A DNA stretch of 64,000 bases, from the NCBI RefSeq assembly GCF_014642175.1, contig NZ_BMIL01000003.1:248001-312000 (forward strand), given 5' to 3'. Made by a program: the position numbers and the translations under genes. Positions 16,700 to 26,335 of this stretch are shown piece after piece (position 1 is the stretch's first letter; every line of letters starts with the position of its first letter). Below the pieces are notes generated by a model, which was not told the DNA's origin, searched no databases, and worked only from the letters and a program-made list of their open reading frames with translations. This stretch comes from Pedobacter quisquiliarum. GTDB lineage: Bacteria > Bacteroidota > Bacteroidia > Sphingobacteriales > Sphingobacteriaceae.

Positions 16700-19447
16700 A
16701 TGATCGCAAAAAACCTCATTTACGGACTTGTGTTCACCGCTGCGAGCACCTTTGCTCAGGCCCATGCACAATCCACAGTTATCAGTCCGCGTGAACACTT
16801 CGGCTTCAACATCGGCGACGATTACCAGCTCGCCACTTACACGCAAACAGAAGCGTATTTCAAGAAGCTGGCAAGCTCAAACCGAACCAAGCTCATTGAT
16901 ATCGGTATCACAGAAGAAGGCCGCCACCAGTATATGCTGGTCGTCTCCTCACCCGAAAACATCAAAAAGCTGGAGCAATATAAGAAGATCTCACAGCAGC
17001 TCGCGCGGGCTGAAAACATGAATGATGTACAGGCTAAAGCCCTTGCTGCGCAAGGCAAGCCGGTGGTTTGGATAGATGGGGGGCTGCATGCCACAGAAAC
17101 GGTCGGTGCACATCAGCTGATTGAAACCGCATACCAGCTGGTCAGCAGAACCGACGCAGAGACCACCCGAATCCTCGATAATACCATTATCCTGCTGGTG
17201 CATTGCAATCCGGACGGGCAGGAGCTGGTTTCCAACTGGTACATGCGCAATGCGGATGTGACGAAAAGAGACACAAGGGTGCCGGTATTGTATCAGAAGT
17301 ACATCGGACACGACAATAACCGCGATTTCTACATGATGAACATGAAAGAAACGCAGAACATGAGCCGTCAGCAGTATGTCGAATGGATGCCGCAGATCGT
17401 GTACAACCATCACCAGACTGGCCCTGCCGGAACGGTAGTCGCCGGACCGCCCTACCGTGATCCATTCAACTATAACTACGATCCATTGGTCATCACCAGC
17501 CTGGATGGGGTAGGTGCGGCCATGAACAACAGGCTGAATGCAGAAGGCAAGCCCGGCTACTCGCAACGTGCCGGCTCCGTATATTCCACCTGGTGGAACG
17601 GCGGCTTGCGCACCACGCCATATTTCCACAACATGATCGGTATCCTCACGGAAATCATCGGGAGCCCAACACCATCATCCATCCCGCTGGTACCCGATCG
17701 TTTGATCCCAAATGGCGCCACACCAAATCCAGTGATGCCACAGGAGTGGCACTTCCGCCAGTCCATCGACTATTCCGTGTCGCTGAATTATGCCGTGCTC
17801 AATCATGCGGTAAACGAAGCACCGAACCTTTTGTTCAACATTTACAAGATGGGCAAAAATGGTATTGAACGTGGACAGAAAGATAATTGGACACTTTCTC
17901 CAAAACGCGTCGCCGCACTGAAAGCCGCTGTTCAGGCGGATCAGAAAGCAGCGAGTGCCGGCACCAACGCAAGTGCAGCCGCAGGCAGCCGCGCAGCTGG
18001 TATTTCCATGAAGTACTTCGATGCCATTTACAAGAACCCGGAGCTTCGGGATGCACGTGCATACGTGCTGCCGGCAGATCAGGCTGATTTTCCGACTGCA
18101 GTGAAGTTCATCAATGCGCTGGTACGTTCCGGCATTCTGGTGCATCAGGCTTCCGCAAACTTCAGTATTGCAGGGAAAAACTATCCCAAAGGATCCTACG
18201 TGGTCAATACAGACCAGTCGTTCCGCCCGCATGTACTCGACATGTTCGAGCCGCAGGACCATCCAAATGATTTCCAGTATCCAGGTGGCCCGCCGATACG
18301 TCCGTATGATATGGCCGGATGGACGCTTGCTTTCCAGATGGGGGTGAAGTTCGACCGCATCCTGGACCAGTTCGAAGCACCACTGCAACGCCTGGAAGCA
18401 GGTAAGCTACAGTTGCCCGCAGTGCAGCAGGTTGCACCTTCCGCAAACGGCTACTACCTGAGCCCTTCCGCAAATAACACCTTCATCGCCGTAAATGACC
18501 TTTTGAAGGCCGGCATTCCGGTTACAAGAACAACAAAAGCTTCCAACAATATCCCGGCAGGTACTTTCCATGTGCCCGCCAAAGGCTATGAACTACTCAA
18601 GCAAAGCGGTCAGCAGTTCGGCACCATCGCCATGCCTGCAAAACGCAAACCCGGTGCAAGCACGAAGATCGCCGCCAGTCGCATTGCATTGTTCGACCAA
18701 TACGGCGGGTCCATGCCATCAGGCTGGGTGCGCTGGATCATGGAGCAGTTCCACTATCCATTCGATGTGGTGTTCCCGCAGGACATCAATAAGGGCGATC
18801 TGAATGCCCGCTACGATGTCATCCTGTTTATCGATGGCGGCATTCCTCCAGCAGGACCAGCATCTGAGAACGCGAGAAATCAGCAGCCGAAACCAGAAGA
18901 AATTCCGGCGCAGTACCAACGTATGCTGGGCAGCATCACCGCCAAAGAATCAATTCCACAGCTTAAAACTTTCCTGGAGAAAGGCGGAAATATTGTAGCA
19001 GTCGGCAGTAGTACCAACCTGGTTTACCACCTCGGCTTGCCGGTGCAAAATGCGCTTGTTGAAACGAAGGGAGATAAAGAAGTTTCCTTACCTGGAGATA
19101 AATTCTACATCCCCGGTAGCATACTGAAAGTGCAGGTAGACAATACCCAGCCAAGTACATGGGGCATGGAAGCGCAGGCTGACATCGTGTTTGACAACAG
19201 TCCGGTATTCAAACTGGGTGATGAGGCTAAAAGTCAGCAGATCCGCCCAGTGGCGTGGTACGGTGATGATGAAGCACTTCGCAGCGGCTGGGCATGGGGA
19301 CAGCAGTACCTGAAGAATGGTGTTGCGGCCTTTGTCGCGCCGGTTGGAAAGGGCAAGCTGTTCGCGTACGGTCCGGAAATCACCTTCCGCGCCCAAGCAC
19401 ATGGCACCTTCAAGCTGCTCTTCAACGAGCTTTATCGCAGTAAGTAA
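16700..19447 (+). CDS. Exported M14-family zinc carboxypeptidase-like peptidase
   Basis: A 915-residue secreted metallopeptidase. A signal peptide ends at about AHAQ (24). The M14 domain has the zinc-binding HxxE His130/Glu133 in GGLHATE, the third ligand in YNHHQTG (His237 or His238) and a candidate catalytic Glu318 in ILTEIIGSP. NPDG at about 170 is the usual M14 landmark. The long C-terminal half (about 400-915) has no recognised catalytic motif and resembles the beta-rich/amidotransferase-like regions common in large Bacteroidota M14 proteins. It lies next to an S9 peptidase, a permease and an exported methyltransferase, consistent with peptide digestion in the periplasm. Confidence 0.85.
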   Translation: MIAKNLIYGLVFTAASTFAQAHAQSTVISPREHFGFNIGDDYQLATYTQTEAYFKKLASSNRTKLIDIGITEEGRHQYMLVVSSPENIKKLEQYKKISQQLARAENMNDVQAKALAAQGKPVVWIDGGLHATETVGAHQLIETAYQLVSRTDAETTRILDNTIILLVHCNPDGQELVSNWYMRNADVTKRDTRVPVLYQKYIGHDNNRDFYMMNMKETQNMSRQQYVEWMPQIVYNHHQTGPAGTVVAGPPYRDPFNYNYDPLVITSLDGVGAAMNNRLNAEGKPGYSQRAGSVYSTWWNGGLRTTPYFHNMIGILTEIIGSPTPSSIPLVPDRLIPNGATPNPVMPQEWHFRQSIDYSVSLNYAVLNHAVNEAPNLLFNIYKMGKNGIERGQKDNWTLSPKRVAALKAAVQADQKAASAGTNASAAAGSRAAGISMKYFDAIYKNPELRDARAYVLPADQADFPTAVKFINALVRSGILVHQASANFSIAGKNYPKGSYVVNTDQSFRPHVLDMFEPQDHPNDFQYPGGPPIRPYDMAGWTLAFQMGVKFDRILDQFEAPLQRLEAGKLQLPAVQQVAPSANGYYLSPSANNTFIAVNDLLKAGIPVTRTTKASNNIPAGTFHVPAKGYELLKQSGQQFGTIAMPAKRKPGASTKIAASRIALFDQYGGSMPSGWVRWIMEQFHYPFDVVFPQDINKGDLNARYDVILFIDGGIPPAGPASENARNQQPKPEEIPAQYQRMLGSITAKESIPQLKTFLEKGGNIVAVGSSTNLVYHLGLPVQNALVETKGDKEVSLPGDKFYIPGSILKVQVDNTQPSTWGMEAQADIVFDNSPVFKLGDEAKSQQIRPVAWYGDDEALRSGWAWGQQYLKNGVAAFVAPVGKGKLFAYGPEITFRAQAHGTFKLLFNELYRSK

Positions 19448-19490
19448 TACCTGTAAATACCAAAAACCCTATAAAACAACCTGTTCAATT

Positions 19491-21905
19491 ATGAAAGTAA
19501 AATTACTAGGCCTATTTCTCATCGGCGGACTGACCTACACCGTCAGCGCCCAGGAGAATGTGAAGTACCAATTGCCGCCACAGAGCATTGTGGATCTCGT
19601 AGACGCACCCTCAACGCCGGTCGTGCAGTTCAACAAAGCTGGCACACTGATGCTAATCCTGCAAGCGCCAGGCTTTGCTTCCATCGAGGACATCTCCCAG
19701 CCGGTTATCGGCATCGCCGGATTGAAAGTCACACCAAACAACAATGCTACAGCCGCAGAATCCGCAGGTGTCTATGAAAGCCTGATCATCAAAGAGGTTA
19801 AATCCGGAAAAGAATCTAAACTTAGCGGATTACCCGCGAAGTACCGCATTACCAACCTGCGCTGGAGCCCTGATGGCAACTTCATCGCTTTCAGCAACAA
19901 CAGCCTGACCGGCGTGGAGCTATGGATTGCCGATGTTAAGTCACTCAAAGCAACAAGACTGACCAACGAACTGCTGAATGATGCAGTTGGTACCACCTTA
20001 CAATGGCACCCGGACAGCAAGCACATCCTTGCCCAATTTGTAAACACCGCCAGAGGTGCAAAGCCCAACGAACCAATGGTGCCTACCGGACCAGTTATCC
20101 AGGAGAACCTTGGCGTCGTTACACCGTCCAGAACTTACCAGTATTTGTTGAAGAACGCTTACGACGAGCAGTTGATGGACTACTACCTGACGTCACAACT
20201 GAAATCCGTAGATCTTGAAGGAAATGCCACAAACATCGCAGCGCCGCAGATTTACAGAAGTGCATCATACTCACCAAATGGAAAGTACCTGATGGTGCAA
20301 ACCATTCAAAAACCATACTCTTACCTGGTGCCAATCAGCTCATTTCCGCTGAACACGGATGTACTTGATGCTTCCGGAAAGCTGGTGAAAGCATTGTACC
20401 GCGCGCCACTTGCAGATAAGTTGCCGACAGGCTTTGATGTTGTTGCAAAGGGTCCACGCAGCTACGAATGGCGTGCAGATGCACCAGAAACCCTCGCATG
20501 GGCAGAAGCGCAGGATGAAGGCAATCCAAAGAACAATGTACCCTTCCGTGATGCTGTGTTTACCTTGAAAGCACCGTTCGACCAGCAACCGCAGAAGCTG
20601 TTTGCTGTAGCAACAAGATATGGCGGTATAGAATGGGGTAATGCCTCCTATGCAGTTGTAAGAGAGCGCTGGAGAAAAGACAGAACCTCGAAAATGACGG
20701 TCATCAATCCCGAAACCGGAAAAGTGGTAAAAACATTGCCAACCACTTCATCTGAGAACGCTTACATCGATCCGGGACGTTTTGTATATTCCAAAGCGGC
20801 CAACGGTGATAACATGCTGGTGTTTGATAAAGGCAATCAGCCAACGGTTTACACCATTGGAACCGGTGCCTCACCACAAGGCGACAGGCCTTTCGTTATG
20901 CGCTGGAACCTCATTAACAACAAGCAGGATACCTTATTCAAGTCGAAGGCACCTTTCTATGAAGAGCCGGTTTACTTTGATAAAGCAGGGTCGCTGTACG
21001 TTTCCAGGGAGTCTACAGATGAAACGCCAAACATCTACTCGGTTAACCTGAGCACCAAGAAAATGCAGCAGGTAACCAACTTTGCAGATCCTTATCCTTC
21101 CATGCGTGGTGTGCAAAAGTCCATGTTATCTTACCCAAGAAAAGATGGCGTTAAGCTTTCCGCAACGCTGTACCTGCCAAAAGGCTACAAGAAAGCAGAC
21201 GGCCCACTTCCGGTGCTCATCTGGGCGTACCCTAGAGAATTCAAGAGCTTAAGTGCCGCTGGCGAAGTTAAAGGTTCTCCTTACCGCTTCACACGACTGG
21301 CTTTCAGATCCCCGGTATTCTGGGTAACCCGAGGATACGCCGTGTTGGATAACGCAGATATGCCGATTGTTGGTGTCGGAAAAAACGAGCCGAATGATAC
21401 CTTCCTGGAGCAGATTGAAGATAATGCAACTTCCTTGATCGACTACATCGTGAATATGGGTGTGGCAGACCGTAACCGCATCGCTGTTGGTGGCCACTCG
21501 TATGGTGCATTTATGACGGCGAACTTACTTGCACATACTAAGCTGTTTGCTGCCGGAATCGCAAGGAGTGGTGCTTACAACAGAACCCTAACACCATTTG
21601 GTTTTCAGGGAGAAGAAAGAACCTACTGGCAGGCACCAGAGGTTTACAACCGTATGGCGCCGTTCAACTATGCCGATAAGATTAAAACACCATTGCTGAT
21701 GACGCATGGTATCGATGACGACAACTCCGGTACTTTCCCAATCCAGAGTGAACGCCTTTACAGCGCGATCAAAGGTCATGGAGGTACCGTAAGACTGGTC
21801 ATGTTACCGAAAGAATTCCACGGTTATAGAAGTCGTGAGTCCGTATTGCACACTTTCTGGGAGCAGGATTCCTGGTTGGAGAAATACGTGAAGAACAAAA
21901 AATAA
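19491..21905 (+). CDS. Exported S9 prolyl-oligopeptidase family peptidase (glutamyl endopeptidase-like)
   Basis: An 804-residue serine peptidase with a signal peptide (MKVKLLGLFLIGG...VSAQ, about 20 residues), then a WD-like beta-propeller (about 30-550) and an alpha/beta-hydrolase domain. Catalytic residues are Ser670 in GGHSYGAF, an Asp in HGIDDDN (about 742-744) and His777 in EFHGY. Blocks such as WAYPREFKS and MTHGIDDDNSGTFPIQSER match the glutamyl endopeptidase branch known from chloroplasts and bacteria. A longer frame from 19317 only overlaps the M14 gene in another frame and is not used. It is 43 bases after the M14 gene and probably cotranscribed. Confidence 0.88.
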   Translation: MKVKLLGLFLIGGLTYTVSAQENVKYQLPPQSIVDLVDAPSTPVVQFNKAGTLMLILQAPGFASIEDISQPVIGIAGLKVTPNNNATAAESAGVYESLIIKEVKSGKESKLSGLPAKYRITNLRWSPDGNFIAFSNNSLTGVELWIADVKSLKATRLTNELLNDAVGTTLQWHPDSKHILAQFVNTARGAKPNEPMVPTGPVIQENLGVVTPSRTYQYLLKNAYDEQLMDYYLTSQLKSVDLEGNATNIAAPQIYRSASYSPNGKYLMVQTIQKPYSYLVPISSFPLNTDVLDASGKLVKALYRAPLADKLPTGFDVVAKGPRSYEWRADAPETLAWAEAQDEGNPKNNVPFRDAVFTLKAPFDQQPQKLFAVATRYGGIEWGNASYAVVRERWRKDRTSKMTVINPETGKVVKTLPTTSSENAYIDPGRFVYSKAANGDNMLVFDKGNQPTVYTIGTGASPQGDRPFVMRWNLINNKQDTLFKSKAPFYEEPVYFDKAGSLYVSRESTDETPNIYSVNLSTKKMQQVTNFADPYPSMRGVQKSMLSYPRKDGVKLSATLYLPKGYKKADGPLPVLIWAYPREFKSLSAAGEVKGSPYRFTRLAFRSPVFWVTRGYAVLDNADMPIVGVGKNEPNDTFLEQIEDNATSLIDYIVNMGVADRNRIAVGGHSYGAFMTANLLAHTKLFAAGIARSGAYNRTLTPFGFQGEERTYWQAPEVYNRMAPFNYADKIKTPLLMTHGIDDDNSGTFPIQSERLYSAIKGHGGTVRLVMLPKEFHGYRSRESVLHTFWEQDSWLEKYVKNKK

Positions 21906-21937
21906 AGCTGCGCCAAGCAACTTTAAATAACAGAAAA

Positions 21938-21974
21938 GCGGGTGTTCATCGAAAAGATGGACACCCACTTTTTA
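21938..21974 (+). terminator. Terminator after the S9 peptidase gene
   Basis: An imperfect stem gcgggtgttcatc / gatggacaccc with a T-rich tail between convergent genes. Confidence 0.7.
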
Positions 21975-22373
21975 TTAGAAGCCGTATGCACCCGCAGAGG
22001 CAACCTCATGATCCTGCTCGACGGAGCCGCCGGATACGCCAATAGCACCCACAACTTTCCCTTCAGCATCTTTCAGGATTACCCCACCAGGAAAGGTAAT
22101 TAGTCCCTGATTAGAATGCTCGATGCCGTACAAAGGTCCTCCAGGCTGCGAAAGTTTGCCCAATTCGCCGGTGTTCATGTCAAAGAACCTGGCCGTCTTT
22201 GCTTTTTTGATCGCAATGTCTACCGAGCCCAGCCAGGCATTGTCCATGCGGTGAAAAGATACCAGGTTTGCGCCGGCATCCACAATGGCAATGTTCATAG
22301 GCACGCCGATCTCTTTAGCCTTCGCTTTTGCCGCTTCCGACAACTGTTCTGCTTGTTCTAGGGTGATGCTCAT
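21975..22373 (-). CDS. GlcG/HbpS family protein (DUF336)
   Basis: A 132-residue single-domain protein of the GlcG/HbpS family. Landmarks are the [20 protein letters not shown] strand-loop, AxxKAKTA, the [24 protein letters not shown] core and the [17 protein letters not shown] glycine loop. Members bind haem or act as small oligomeric sensors or enzymes; the role here is not known. No signal peptide is present. It is cotranscribable with, but 86 bases from, the upstream SDR gene. Confidence 0.85.
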   Translation of the reverse strand: MSITLEQAEQLSEAAKAKAKEIGVPMNIAIVDAGANLVSFHRMDNAWLGSVDIAIKKAKTARFFDMNTGELGKLSQPGGPLYGIEHSNQGLITFPGGVILKDAEGKVVGAIGVSGGSVEQDHEVASAGAYGF

Positions 22374-22459
22374 AATTTGGTTTTTTAGTTTTACGTTTAT
22401 CCCAATTTACGACATCCCAGCAAAACCTATTGTAACATTGTATGTTAATCTTTTCCTTT

Positions 22460-23197
22460 TTACCAGGGACAGCTTGCCGGCTCCGGAAAGTATTCCTCGC
22501 TGATGTATTTCCCGGTAGGTCCATCCGCGTCAATCAATGCATACTTCGCGATGCGTTGTCCCGCTTCTTCCACGGTGCTGGTGCCCTGATGATTGGTAAA
22601 GTCCGTCTGCGTATAGCCCGGACAAACCATGTTTACCCTAAAGGCCGTGTCGCGTAAGTCGTAGGCCAGGTTCACCGTATACATGTTCAGTGCAGCTTTG
22701 CTGGACTGATATACCGCCAGCTTCGAATGGTAAGTAGGCCCACTGGTATCTGCCGCTAAGGAAAGCGAGGCCATGGCGGTCGTAACATTCACAATTCTGG
22801 GTGCCGGTGCCGATTTCAGCAGGTCGACAAAAGCCTGCGTGACCCGAACGACGCCAAACACGTTGGTTTCATACACTTCCTGAAACTGCGCAATGCTGGC
22901 ATTTAATGCAGACTGTTGGAAGCCGCCGGAGATCCCCGCGTTATTCACCAGGATATCCAGATGCGGTACTTTTTCGCCAATGCGTATCCTTGCGGCGTCT
23001 ACGGACTGCTGATCCGTAACGTCCAGCTGAATGCCCTCTACATGGCTGAGGCCTGAGCGCCGGAGCTCCGCCACTGCTGCATTTATTTTATCCAGGCTGC
23101 GGGCAGCCATAAAAACATGTATGTCTTGCGCTGCAAGGATCTTTGCAACTTCATACCCAATCCCTTTGTTGGCACCTGTTACTAATGCTGACTTCAT
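22460..23197 (-). CDS. SDR-family oxidoreductase
   Basis: A 245-residue short-chain dehydrogenase. The Rossmann motif GANKGIGYEVA at about 8-18 binds NAD(P). AARSLDK after strand 2 suggests NADP. NNAGISGG and the catalytic Tyr/Lys in AVYQSSKAALNMY follow. The carbonyl-reductase-like GANKGIG form suggests reduction of ketones or quinones. A TAATTTTG -7-like element lies about 25 bases upstream. It follows the AraC gene on the same strand, so that regulator is a candidate controller. Confidence 0.88.
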   Translation of the reverse strand: MKSALVTGANKGIGYEVAKILAAQDIHVFMAARSLDKINAAVAELRRSGLSHVEGIQLDVTDQQSVDAARIRIGEKVPHLDILVNNAGISGGFQQSALNASIAQFQEVYETNVFGVVRVTQAFVDLLKSAPAPRIVNVTTAMASLSLAADTSGPTYHSKLAVYQSSKAALNMYTVNLAYDLRDTAFRVNMVCPGYTQTDFTNHQGTSTVEEAGQRIAKYALIDADGPTGKYISEEYFPEPASCPW

Positions 23198-23254
23198 AAT
23201 TTCTATTGTTTAAATGATGCAGCAAAATTAGTCGGTTGGCTAGGGCAAGGGTTA

Positions 23255-23287
23255 GGACAAATCCTGCTATTTAGGGGACAAATCCTG
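23255..23287 (-). repeat. Direct repeat across the AraC stop codon (period 21)
   Basis: On the minus strand the last codons of the AraC gene contain caggatttgtcc (23276-23287), and an identical 12-base copy occurs right after the stop (23255-23266). The offset is 21 bases, so the copy is in the same frame and would read Q-D-L-S-stop. Confidence 0.8.
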
Positions 23288-24145
23288 TTTTTCCCGGAGA
23301 AAGGCGCTGATGTTTTTGCCGGTGCTCTTTTTGAAGAGCCTGGAAAAATAGCCGGGATCGGTAAAGCCCAGGGAATAGGAAAGTTCCTTCACGGAAACGT
23401 CTGAATATTGTAGCTGACGTTGCGCTTCAAGCATGATGCGGTTGGTGATCCATTCTTTTGGCGACTGGCCCGAATATGTTTTAACCACATTGTAGAGGCT
23501 GTTGGTGCTCATGCTGAGTTGCGCAGCGAGGCTTTGCACATCGTGCTGTAGGTTCAACTGCTGCTCTACGGCCAGCTTAAAAGCAATGTATTTGGCGAGC
23601 TTGGGATTTGCAGGCTGGTACAATTCGCTTTGTGCGAAGTAGGCGCTGTTGAATTCGGTAAGCAGTGTATTCAGATGTGCCAGGATCACGTCTGTGTGCT
23701 GCGGCTTGCCGGCAGCATGCAGCAGCTGGAACAAGTTGGAAAATACCGACTTGATCCTGTTCTTCGCTGTCGGATCGAAGGTGATGATATTCGTGTTTAG
23801 CGGATTGAGCAGGAAAGGGAAGGCGTTTGGCAGCAGCGCCAATGCGTTTTCGTCGAAGCCCAGCTTGTAGTTCTCGCTATGGTGCGTTGTTGTCGGGTTG
23901 CAGAAGATCTGATTGGGCAGTCCAAACACCGCCTGATTATCGGAAATGGTAACATCCTCCATGTCGATCGTGTAGGTTTCGGAACCCCCATCCAGAAAGA
24001 CGAAATAGAAGAAAGAAAGCCGGTGCGGCTGTAGTAGCACGTCGAGTGCGTCATCCGGAATTGCAATGCTGCAGTTCTCATTCAGCGTAATCGGTACCCG
24101 ATCATGGTGTTTAATCTTGTTCAGTAAGCCCTCCGTTTCCTGCAT
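23267..24145 (-). CDS. AraC-family transcriptional regulator
   Basis: A 292-residue DNA-binding regulator. The N-terminal roughly 180 residues form a cupin-like sensing region with no catalytic motifs. The C-terminal AraC domain has two helix-turn-helix units: DVQSLAAQLSMSTNSLYNVVKTYSG with SPKEWI, and VKELSYSLGFTDPGYFSRLFKKSTG. It lies 13 bases after the DUF4269 gene and 69 bases before the SDR gene on the same strand. The effector is unknown. Its 3' end is partly duplicated across the stop codon. Confidence 0.88.
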   Translation of the reverse strand: MQETEGLLNKIKHHDRVPITLNENCSIAIPDDALDVLLQPHRLSFFYFVFLDGGSETYTIDMEDVTISDNQAVFGLPNQIFCNPTTTHHSENYKLGFDENALALLPNAFPFLLNPLNTNIITFDPTAKNRIKSVFSNLFQLLHAAGKPQHTDVILAHLNTLLTEFNSAYFAQSELYQPANPKLAKYIAFKLAVEQQLNLQHDVQSLAAQLSMSTNSLYNVVKTYSGQSPKEWITNRIMLEAQRQLQYSDVSVKELSYSLGFTDPGYFSRLFKKSTGKNISAFLREKQDLSPK

Positions 24146-24158
24146 AATCGCTCTAGAT

Positions 24159-24686
24159 CTACTTGTAGTTCAAATTTAATAATTCTTCATAAGGATCCCC
24201 GGACAAACCCATTACGCTTGCGAAAGCAGGTTCGGTTTTGTAGCCCTGCAGTTTAAGCGCGCGTACCTGCTGCCGGAACGCTGGGCCAAATCGCTCCAGC
24301 AGTTCATACTCTACCAACATGTGGCGATAGCCCAATTGCTGTGTGGTCGGCAAGTCCTGGCACCAGATTTCAACCGCCCAGCCGTCGAGCATAAAGCGCC
24401 CCACAACCGCCGAACGTGCACCAAGGCGTTTAAACGTAAAAGCTGGCATACTGCTAAAGTTCTGTATTAAATATGCTTCAAATTGCAATAGATCTGCAGC
24501 GCAGCAAATGATATCCAGGTCACTGCCGGGGATGTCTATGTCGATCGGAACAGTGCCCACCAGGATGGGATCATATGCTGCGAGCAGGTTGAAAACTTCA
24601 TACTTTTTGAGTGTCGCATACGCATGCTGCTGCCTTTCATTTCCGCTTTCCAGATACTCAAGCTTTTCGAATGCGATAACTGCCAT
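24159..24686 (-). CDS. DUF4269 protein, nucleotidyltransferase-like
   Basis: A 175-residue protein of the DUF4269 family. The block LVGTVPIDIDIPGSDLDIICC is reminiscent of the GS...DxD metal/nucleotide motif of the pol-beta nucleotidyltransferase fold, and AVVGRFMLDGWAVEIWCQ follows. The C-terminal half is helical with an LxYRHMLVEYELLERFG segment. Function is not established. It is the first gene of a minus-strand run into the AraC and SDR genes, with a 210-bp divergent promoter region on its other side. Confidence 0.75.
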   Translation of the reverse strand: MAVIAFEKLEYLESGNERQQHAYATLKKYEVFNLLAAYDPILVGTVPIDIDIPGSDLDIICCAADLLQFEAYLIQNFSSMPAFTFKRLGARSAVVGRFMLDGWAVEIWCQDLPTTQQLGYRHMLVEYELLERFGPAFRQQVRALKLQGYKTEPAFASVMGLSGDPYEELLNLNYK

Positions 24687-24897
24687 AATAGAATTGGAAA
24701 AGGTTCAACAGAAAACCTAAAAATCGAAACCGTATACCCGAACAATCGCTAAACTGTAAAGCAACAAGCTTGAATTTAAAAGCCCTAAGGTAAACACAAT
24801 TGCATAAAATCAGCCTCAGAAAAAAACTCCTGACGATACCTGGCGTTAATAGATACCGTTGCCCAAATGCCAGGCGCTATATAATTCAATTGAAGCT

Positions 24898-25305
24898 ATG
24901 CTAACCGATACCAAATCCATCTACCTGCTTTACATCAACGCACTAAATGCACATAATATTGAGGCCCTGGCACGTTTTGTCCATGAACAGCTGAGTTACA
25001 ACGGCAAGCTGATCACGTACCGCGACTATCAGGACATGCTGGTCGCCAACATACAAACTTTCCCCGATCTGCACTTCAACATTGACATGCTTGTCGTTGA
25101 AGACCATAACGTTGCCTGCAGGCTGGCCTTCGATTGTACACCGCAGGAACCTTTCCTGGGTTTCAAGCCGAATGGCAGCAAGGTACAATTCTCCGAGAAT
25201 GTCTTCTACAAATTCCGGGACGGCCGGATCTACGAGGTTTGGTCGATCATAGATCAGGCTGCACTTGCCGATCAGCTCGAACGAACATCTGCTGGCATCT
25301 ATTAG
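24898..25305 (+). CDS. SnoaL/NTF2-like ester-cyclase family protein
   Basis: A 135-residue protein with an NTF2-like alpha+beta barrel: YINALNAHNIEALARFVHE helix, then FPDLHFNIDMLVVEDHNVACRL and the closing FRDGRIYEVWSIID strand typical of SnoaL-like polyketide cyclases and ester cyclases. An ATG at 24859 would add 13 residues unlike the family. The ATG at 24898 gives the normal N-terminus. No substrate can be assigned. Confidence 0.78.
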   Translation: MLTDTKSIYLLYINALNAHNIEALARFVHEQLSYNGKLITYRDYQDMLVANIQTFPDLHFNIDMLVVEDHNVACRLAFDCTPQEPFLGFKPNGSKVQFSENVFYKFRDGRIYEVWSIIDQAALADQLERTSAGIY

Positions 25306-25414
25306 TCAAAGGCGGATTTTTCTTGATCTAACCATAATCGAACCACGCAAAATAAATCCGCTTGCTTATTCCGCACCGCCCATAAATTATAACACCGACC
25401 TGTGTTGATTTTCT

Positions 25415-25422
25415 TAACTTTG
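25415..25422 (+). promoter_or_regulatory. TAnnTTTG element next to the AraC ATG
   Basis: TAACTTTG matches the Bacteroidota -7 element exactly and ends 4 bases before the ATG at 25427. Transcription would begin at or just inside the first codon, implying either a leaderless mRNA or use of the next ATG at 25451. Confidence 0.45.
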
Positions 25423-25426
25423 CTGC

Positions 25427-26305
25427 ATGGAAGATTTGCAAGTCCGATCAATGTCCCCCTTTAATACTGAACTGAAATTAAAGGGATTTAACGTCTACGA
25501 ATTGGAAAGTGACGGAGAGGCTACGCGGTTCTACAGTCGCAAGGACTTCTATAAAGTATGCCTGACCACGGGCAAGAGCATCATCCATTATGCGGACCGC
25601 AGTTTTGAGGCAGAAGGAACCGTGCTGTTCTTCGGCAACCCACACATCCCATATTCCTGGGAAACCGTTTCTACGACCTATGTGGGTTACACCTGCCTGT
25701 TTTCCGAAGCATTCCTGAGCACTTTCGAACGTGCAGATATGCTGCACCAATCGCCATTCTTCAAGGTCGGCGGCACACCGATCCTGCGGATCACCGAGCA
25801 ACAACGTGTCTTCCTGAACGGGCTGTTTCAGCAGATGATCACCGAGCAGAACAGCGACTACGCCTTTAAGGACGACCTGATCCGCAATTACATCAACTTG
25901 ATCTTACATGAAGCCATGAAACTTCAGCCGGCGGAGAACCTGGGCCAGCACCAGAATGCCGCTTCGCGGATCACAGCAGTATTCATGGAGCTGCTGGAGC
26001 GACAGTTCCCGATTGAGCGGCCGGATGCACCGCTTCAATTGCGGACCGCGCAGGACTATGCACAGAACCTTTCCCTGCACGTCAACTACCTGAACCGCGC
26101 CGTAAAGGAAGTTACCGGAAAACCAACAAGCAGCCATATTGCCGAGCACATCATTGCCGAAGCAAAGGCGCTGCTACAACATACCACCTGGAACGTCGCC
26201 GACATTGCCTATGCACTTGGCTTTGAATACCCCAGCTATTTCAACAACTACTTCAAACGAATGACGGGGAAGAATCCCTCTGCCTACCGCGCTGAAGCAG
26301 TTTGA
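25427..26305 (+). CDS. AraC-family transcriptional regulator
   Basis: A 292-residue regulator (284 if started at 25451). The N-terminal region resembles the AraC_binding cupin: an IHYADRSFEAEGTVLFFGNPHIPYSW strand pattern. The C-terminal HTH pair is AQNLSLHVNYLNRAVKEVTGKPTS and VADIAYALGFEYPSYFNNYFKRMTGKNPS. The alcohol dehydrogenase gene lies 180 bases downstream on the same strand and is a plausible target. A 21-base period repeat covers its stop codon. The two AraC genes in this window are of the same length but clearly diverged. Confidence 0.88.
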   Translation: MEDLQVRSMSPFNTELKLKGFNVYELESDGEATRFYSRKDFYKVCLTTGKSIIHYADRSFEAEGTVLFFGNPHIPYSWETVSTTYVGYTCLFSEAFLSTFERADMLHQSPFFKVGGTPILRITEQQRVFLNGLFQQMITEQNSDYAFKDDLIRNYINLILHEAMKLQPAENLGQHQNAASRITAVFMELLERQFPIERPDAPLQLRTAQDYAQNLSLHVNYLNRAVKEVTGKPTSSHIAEHIIAEAKALLQHTTWNVADIAYALGFEYPSYFNNYFKRMTGKNPSAYRAEAV

Positions 26306-26335
26306 TTATCTTAATTATTGGTTTGAATATCTTAA
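26300..26335 (+). repeat. Direct repeat across the second AraC stop codon (period 21)
   Basis: gtttgattatcttaa (26300-26314, containing the TGA stop) recurs as gtttgaatatcttaa (26321-26335), 14 of 15 identical. The offset of 21 bases keeps the frame. Confidence 0.8.

Noticed and set aside
17675..18388. 237-codon minus-strand frame inside the M14 peptidase gene
   Set aside because: Shadow of a clear gene in a GC-richer stretch. Its composition (Cys/His/Arg-rich) is not protein-like.
19317..19490. Upstream extension of the S9 peptidase frame
   Set aside because: It overlaps the M14 gene in another frame. The signal peptide at 19491 marks the true start.
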